From JBBRVW01 sp963784645 (GTDB lineage Bacteria > Actinomycetota > Actinomycetes > JACCUZ01), in the NCBI GenBank assembly GCA_963784645.1, contig CAWARY010000018.1:186001-250000 (forward strand): a stretch of DNA of 64,000 nucleotides. The letters run 5' to 3'. The notes beneath the pieces were generated by a model. The model had not been told where the DNA came from. It did not search any database and saw nothing but the letters and a program-made list of their open reading frames with translations. Position numbers and translations under genes: made by a program. Shown in pieces: positions 60,895-64,000 of the stretch. The stretch's first letter is position 1. Each line of letters starts with the position of its first letter.

Positions 60895-60962
60895 AAGATC
60901 GTTCGCTCCCGACACGCACGGGACGGCCGCGCGTCGCGAGCACGTCGCGAGCTGATGATCTT
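60895..60962. terminator. Convergent hairpin with AAGATC/GATCTT arms
   Basis: AAGATCGTTCGCTC (60895-60908) pairs with GAGCTGATGATCTT (60949-60962) in 13 of 14 positions, counting G-U pairs. CGTCGCGAG occurs twice inside the loop. Lies between the convergent nudC-region and LLM genes, so probably a bidirectional terminator. Its CCCGACACGC is shared with the dispersed repeat. Confidence 0.5.
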
Positions 60963-60991
60963 CGGAGCGTGCCGCGCAGGCGGTCAGGCGG

Positions 60992-61852
60992 TCAGGTGGT
61001 GGTGGCCAGGGGGCGGAGGGCCTCGGCGAGCGGCTCGAGGTCGGCCGGGTCGTGCGGGTGCGGGACGTTGACCACGAGCAGCCCGACGCCCACCTCCGCG
61101 TACTCGCCGGCGAGCTGGGCCACCTGCGCCGCCCAGTCCCTCGTCGAGCCCTCCTGGGGGACGCGGGCGTTGACCGAGCAGAGGATCTCGGCCGGGTCGC
61201 GGCCGATCTCGGCGCACCGCTCGACGAGCACCTCGTGGTGGCCCTGCCACTCCGCCGGCGACCGGGTGAGGGCATTCCACTGCTGCGCGTGGCGCGCCAC
61301 CGCGCGCAACGTCCGTGTCGGCCCGCTGCCGCCGATGGTGATCGGCGGCATCGGTCGCTGCACCGGCTTCGGCTCGCAACGGGCGTCGGTGAGCTGCACG
61401 TACCGCCCGTCGTAGGTCACGGTCTCCTGGGTGAGCAGGCCGACGATGACGTCGAGGCCCTCGTCGAAGCGGTCGAAGCGCTCCTTGAGTGGCGGCAGCG
61501 GGATGCCGTACGCCGTCGTCTCCTCCTCGTTCCAGGCGGCGCCGAGCCCGAGCTCGAGCCGACCGTCGGAGATGTGGTCGACCGTCGCGGCCATGTTCGC
61601 CAGCACCGCGGGGTGGCGGTAGATCATGCCGGTGACCTGGCAGCCGATCCGGATCCGCCGGGTGGCCTGGGCCATGGCGGCGATCATCGTCCAGCCCTCG
61701 AAGTTGGCTCCGGTGTGGTCACCGGTCAACGGGTAGAAGTGGTCCCAGTTCCACGCCGACTCGAACACGTCGATGTCGTCGGCTGCCCGCCACACGTCGA
61801 GCATGGCCCGCCAGGTCGTGTGCTCGGGCATGGTCTTGATCGCGAAGCGCAT
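60992..61852 (-). CDS. LLM class, probably F420-dependent, oxidoreductase
   Basis: 286 residues from ATG 61852. Family start MRFAIKTMPEHTTWRAMLDVWRA, WNWDHFYPLTGDHTG (F420 pocket), LGAAWNEEETTAYGIPLPPLKERFDR and PMPPITIGGSGPTRTLRAVARHA (phosphate site) give a complete luciferase-like TIM barrel. Actinobacteria make F420, so a redox enzyme with that cofactor is the likely type; substrate unknown. Confidence 0.92.
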   Translation of the reverse strand: MRFAIKTMPEHTTWRAMLDVWRAADDIDVFESAWNWDHFYPLTGDHTGANFEGWTMIAAMAQATRRIRIGCQVTGMIYRHPAVLANMAATVDHISDGRLELGLGAAWNEEETTAYGIPLPPLKERFDRFDEGLDVIVGLLTQETVTYDGRYVQLTDARCEPKPVQRPMPPITIGGSGPTRTLRAVARHAQQWNALTRSPAEWQGHHEVLVERCAEIGRDPAEILCSVNARVPQEGSTRDWAAQVAQLAGEYAEVGVGLLVVNVPHPHDPADLEPLAEALRPLATTT

Positions 61853-61878
61853 GATCGTCACCGTACGTCGGGCCGTGC

Positions 61879-62268
61879 TCAGCTGCGCGGCGCGGACTCC
61901 CAGAGCCCCATGACGTTGCCCTCGGTATCGCGGAAGTAGCCGCTCCAGCCCATGTCGCCGACGACCGCCTTGCCCTCGACGACGCTGCCGCCGAGCCGCT
62001 CGATCTCCGCGAGCGCGGCGTCCAGGTCGTCCACCTCGATCGTGACGACTGGCGCGGTGTGCCCGGTGCTGCGCGCGAGCATGCCGCCGTTGACGAAGCC
62101 GGGTTCCTGAGGGCCACCGCCCATCGGCGTCGTGGGCCCGGTCGTCACCATCACGTAGGACATCTCGTGGAGCGGCTGCAGCTGCCAGCCGAACGCCTCG
62201 GAGTAGAAGTCGGACGCGCGCTGCTGGTCCTCGAACGGGACCTCGAAGTGAACCACCCGGCCGGTCAT
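61879..62268 (-). CDS. VOC family protein
   Basis: 129 residues from ATG 62268 (MTGRVVHFEVPFEDQQRASDFYSEAFG). Second module VTIEVDDLDAALAEIERLGG and the end DMGWSGYFRDTEGNVMGLWE with the metal Glu. Often called glyoxalase-like. Substrate not readable. Sits between the LLM and mycoredoxin genes, same strand. Confidence 0.87.
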   Translation of the reverse strand: MTGRVVHFEVPFEDQQRASDFYSEAFGWQLQPLHEMSYVMVTTGPTTPMGGGPQEPGFVNGGMLARSTGHTAPVVTIEVDDLDAALAEIERLGGSVVEGKAVVGDMGWSGYFRDTEGNVMGLWESAPRS

Positions 62269-62317
62269 GGCCCCAGGCTGGTCGTCGCGCGGCGTCAGGT
62301 CAACGGCCCCGGAGGAG

Positions 62318-62560
62318 TCACGCGGCGAGCTTGGCCTTGACATCCTTGATGCTCGGGTTGGTCAGCGCGGAGCCGTCGGCGAAGACCAGGGTGGGCACCG
62401 TCTGGTTCCCGCCGTTCACGCTCATCACCAGGTCGGCGGCGACCGGGTCGTCCTCGATGTCGACGACCTGGAAGGAGATCCCCTCGCGGTCCATCTGGTC
62501 CTTCAGCCGGCGGCAGTAGCCGCACCAGACGGTGCTGTACATCGTGACGCTCGACGACAC
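62318..62560 (-). CDS. mrx1: Mycoredoxin (glutaredoxin-like)
   Basis: 80 residues from GTG 62560. Thioredoxin-fold: VTMYSTVWCGYCRRLKDQMD with active CGYC (Cys about 15 and 18), QVVDIEDDP, and the cis-Pro region QTVPTLVFADG. Mrx1 reduces mycothiol-mixed disulphides in actinobacteria (Rv3198A). Divergent from uvrD2, as in Mycobacterium. Some predictions extend N-terminally into the intergenic region; those lack a ribosome site. Confidence 0.93.
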   Translation of the reverse strand: MSSSVTMYSTVWCGYCRRLKDQMDREGISFQVVDIEDDPVAADLVMSVNGGNQTVPTLVFADGSALTNPSIKDVKAKLAA

Positions 62561-62739
62561 GGGGCGGGGCCTCTCGACGGGGACGGGACGAGCACGGGCA
62601 TTCTGCCCACTGACACCCTGATCAACGCCCCCCAGCGGCTCCCTCCTTCCCGACGCGCCGCTGTGACGTCGCGCACACGCCTGCCCGCGCCTGTGCACCG
62701 GCGGTCCGAGGTGTCCCGGGCCGCTGCGAGGATGGCCGG

Positions 62740-64000
62740 GTGCCGGCCCCTACCTCCGACGAGCTGCTCGCGGCGCTCGATCCCGAGCAGCGCGAGGTGG
62801 CGAGCACGCTCGACGGGCCGCTCTGCGTGCTCGCGGGAGCCGGCACCGGCAAGACCCGCGCGATCACCCACCGCATCGCCCACGGCGTCGCCGCCGGCGT
62901 CTACGTTCCCCAGCGGGTGCTGGCCGTCACCTTCACGGCCCGGGCTGCCGGCGAGATGCGCACCCGGTTGCGCGACCTGGGTGCCGGCGGCGTCCAGGCG
63001 CGCACGTTCCACGCCGCCGCGCTGCGCCAGCTGCGCTACTTCTGGCCGCGGCACGTCGGCGGCGAGCTGCCCGACCTCGTGTCGCACAAGGCCGGCCTGG
63101 TCGCCGAGGCGGCGGGCCGGCTCCGGCTGCCCACCGACCGGGCCACGGTGCGCGACCTCAGCGGCGAGGTCGAGTGGGTCAAGGTCACCATGACCGACCG
63201 TGACGACTACCCCGCGGCGGCGGCCAAGGCCGGGCGCGCCGGGCCGGCCGGGCTCGACCCGGCGGCCGTCGTCCGGCTGCTGTCGGCCTACGAGGCCGTC
63301 AAGCGTGACCGGCACGTCATCGACTTCGAGGACGTCCTGCTCTACACCGTCGGGCTGATCGCCGAGCACCGCCAGGTGGCCGACGCCGTCCGCTCGCAGT
63401 ACCAGCACCTCGTCGTCGACGAGTACCAGGACGTCAGCCCGCTGCAGCAGGCACTGCTCGACCAGTGGCTCGGCGACAGCGAGCAGGTCTGCGTCGTCGG
63501 CGACCCCAACCAGACCATCTACACCTTCGCGGGCGCCTCGCCGGAGTTCCTCCTCGGGTTCCGCGGCCGCCACCCGAGCGCCCGCGAGGTGCGGCTGGTG
63601 CGCGACTACCGCTCGACCCCGCAGGTGGTCGCCCTTGCCAACCGGGTCGTCACCGGCAGCCCCGCCGGTCGCCGCACCGCGCTCGAGCTGGTGGCGCAGC
63701 GCGAGCCCGGGCCGGAGCCCGACCTGCGCGAGCTGCCCGACGAGCCGGCGGAAGCGCGCCACGTCGCCGCCCGCATCGGCGCGCTGATCGCGGGCGGCAC
63801 CCCGGCGAGCGAGGCCGCCGTCCTGTTCCGCACCAACGGCCAGAGCGAGAGCTACGAGCAGGCGCTGGCCGACGCCGGCATCCCCTACGTCCTGCACGGC
63901 GGCGAGCGGTTCTTCGAGCGCGGGGAGGTCCGCGAGGCGCGGCTGCTGCTGCGCGGCGCGGCCCGCTCGGCCGACGCCGACGACCTGTCGGCCACCGTGC
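62740..64000 (+). CDS. uvrD2: ATP-dependent DNA helicase UvrD2 (3' truncated)
   Basis: 420 codons visible from GTG 62740; the gene continues beyond the window. Motifs so far: LAGAGTGKTRAITHR (Walker A), VTFTARAAGEM (Ia), VVDEYQDVSPLQQ (II), GDPNQTIYTFAGA (III), RDYRSTPQVV (IV). UvrD2 of Mycobacterium has an additional C-terminal HRDC domain not visible here. Same relative position as Rv3198c. A translocase that unwinds with repair partners. Confidence 0.92.
   Translation, partial: MPAPTSDELLAALDPEQREVASTLDGPLCVLAGAGTGKTRAITHRIAHGVAAGVYVPQRVLAVTFTARAAGEMRTRLRDLGAGGVQARTFHAAALRQLRYFWPRHVGGELPDLVSHKAGLVAEAAGRLRLPTDRATVRDLSGEVEWVKVTMTDRDDYPAAAAKAGRAGPAGLDPAAVVRLLSAYEAVKRDRHVIDFEDVLLYTVGLIAEHRQVADAVRSQYQHLVVDEYQDVSPLQQALLDQWLGDSEQVCVVGDPNQTIYTFAGASPEFLLGFRGRHPSAREVRLVRDYRSTPQVVALANRVVTGSPAGRRTALELVAQREPGPEPDLRELPDEPAEARHVAARIGALIAGGTPASEAAVLFRTNGQSESYEQALADAGIPYVLHGGERFFERGEVREARLLLRGAARSADADDLSATV

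Overview
The window is very GC-rich, densely coding chromosomal DNA from an actinomycete, most likely Nocardioidaceae. Codons end almost always in G or C. GTG starts and 4-base start/stop overlaps (ATGA, GTGA) are common. The gene set is typically actinobacterial: AdnAB instead of RecBCD, mycoredoxin, MoeZ, DUF3107, an F420-type luciferase-like enzyme, and PepSY with a two-component system. No rRNA, tRNA, CRISPR array, transposase or phage gene was seen. The first gene (CoA-ester lyase) and the last (UvrD2) run off the ends.

Region 1 (1-11480) carries three genes that look like the late steps of the ethylmalonyl-CoA pathway: a malyl-CoA lyase-type enzyme at 1, an acyl-CoA dehydrogenase at 5589 and a MaoC hydratase at 10974. 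They are spread out among a PepSY/two-component sensing module, an acetyltransferase, a cupin/TetR pair with twin operators, a DUF2332 gene and an MFS exporter. Region 2 (11484-24312) is mostly housekeeping: a PH-domain membrane protein, an anchored beta-propeller, NUDIX, PHP and MarC proteins, a hydrolase, a ParA-like ATPase, a DEAD-box helicase, a ferritin-like protein, DUF3107 and TetR. Its order from ParA to TetR resembles the M. tuberculosis Rv3213c-Rv3208 neighbourhood. Two genes here (helicase, hydrolase) seem to start at CTG.

Region 3 (24313-39719) looks like an accessory block set between that conserved stretch and moeZ. Its core (26369-36202) is an amine-catabolism gene set: permease, glutamine-synthetase-like ligase, aldehyde dehydrogenase, SDR, choline-kinase-like phosphotransferase, an 828-residue FAD oxidoreductase/GcvT fusion and a HutC-type GntR regulator. 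Both divergent promoters carry the same palindrome, GGTCTAGACC, which fits the HutC operator consensus, so this appears to be one regulon. The likely role is uptake, gamma-glutamylation, oxidation and demethylation of an amino alcohol or methylated amine. A PuuD-like hydrolase at 38937 may complete the route. A class F sortase, a truncated haemoglobin, an orphan DNA methyltransferase and several VOC and YciI proteins fill the rest.

Region 4 (39720-64000) resumes the conserved order: moeZ, GNAT, hydrolase, alkyltransferase-like protein, M3 peptidase, an M16 pair, adnA-adnB, a PAP2 phosphatase, a secreted protein, an endonuclease-family protein, a dipeptidase, nudC, an F420-type oxidoreductase, mycoredoxin and uvrD2. 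It also holds a 55-residue cysteine-rich microprotein right after adnB. Two copies of a dispersed 70-base hairpin repeat lie at 38830 (just before moeZ) and 42488. No gene-free stretch exceeds 300 bases.
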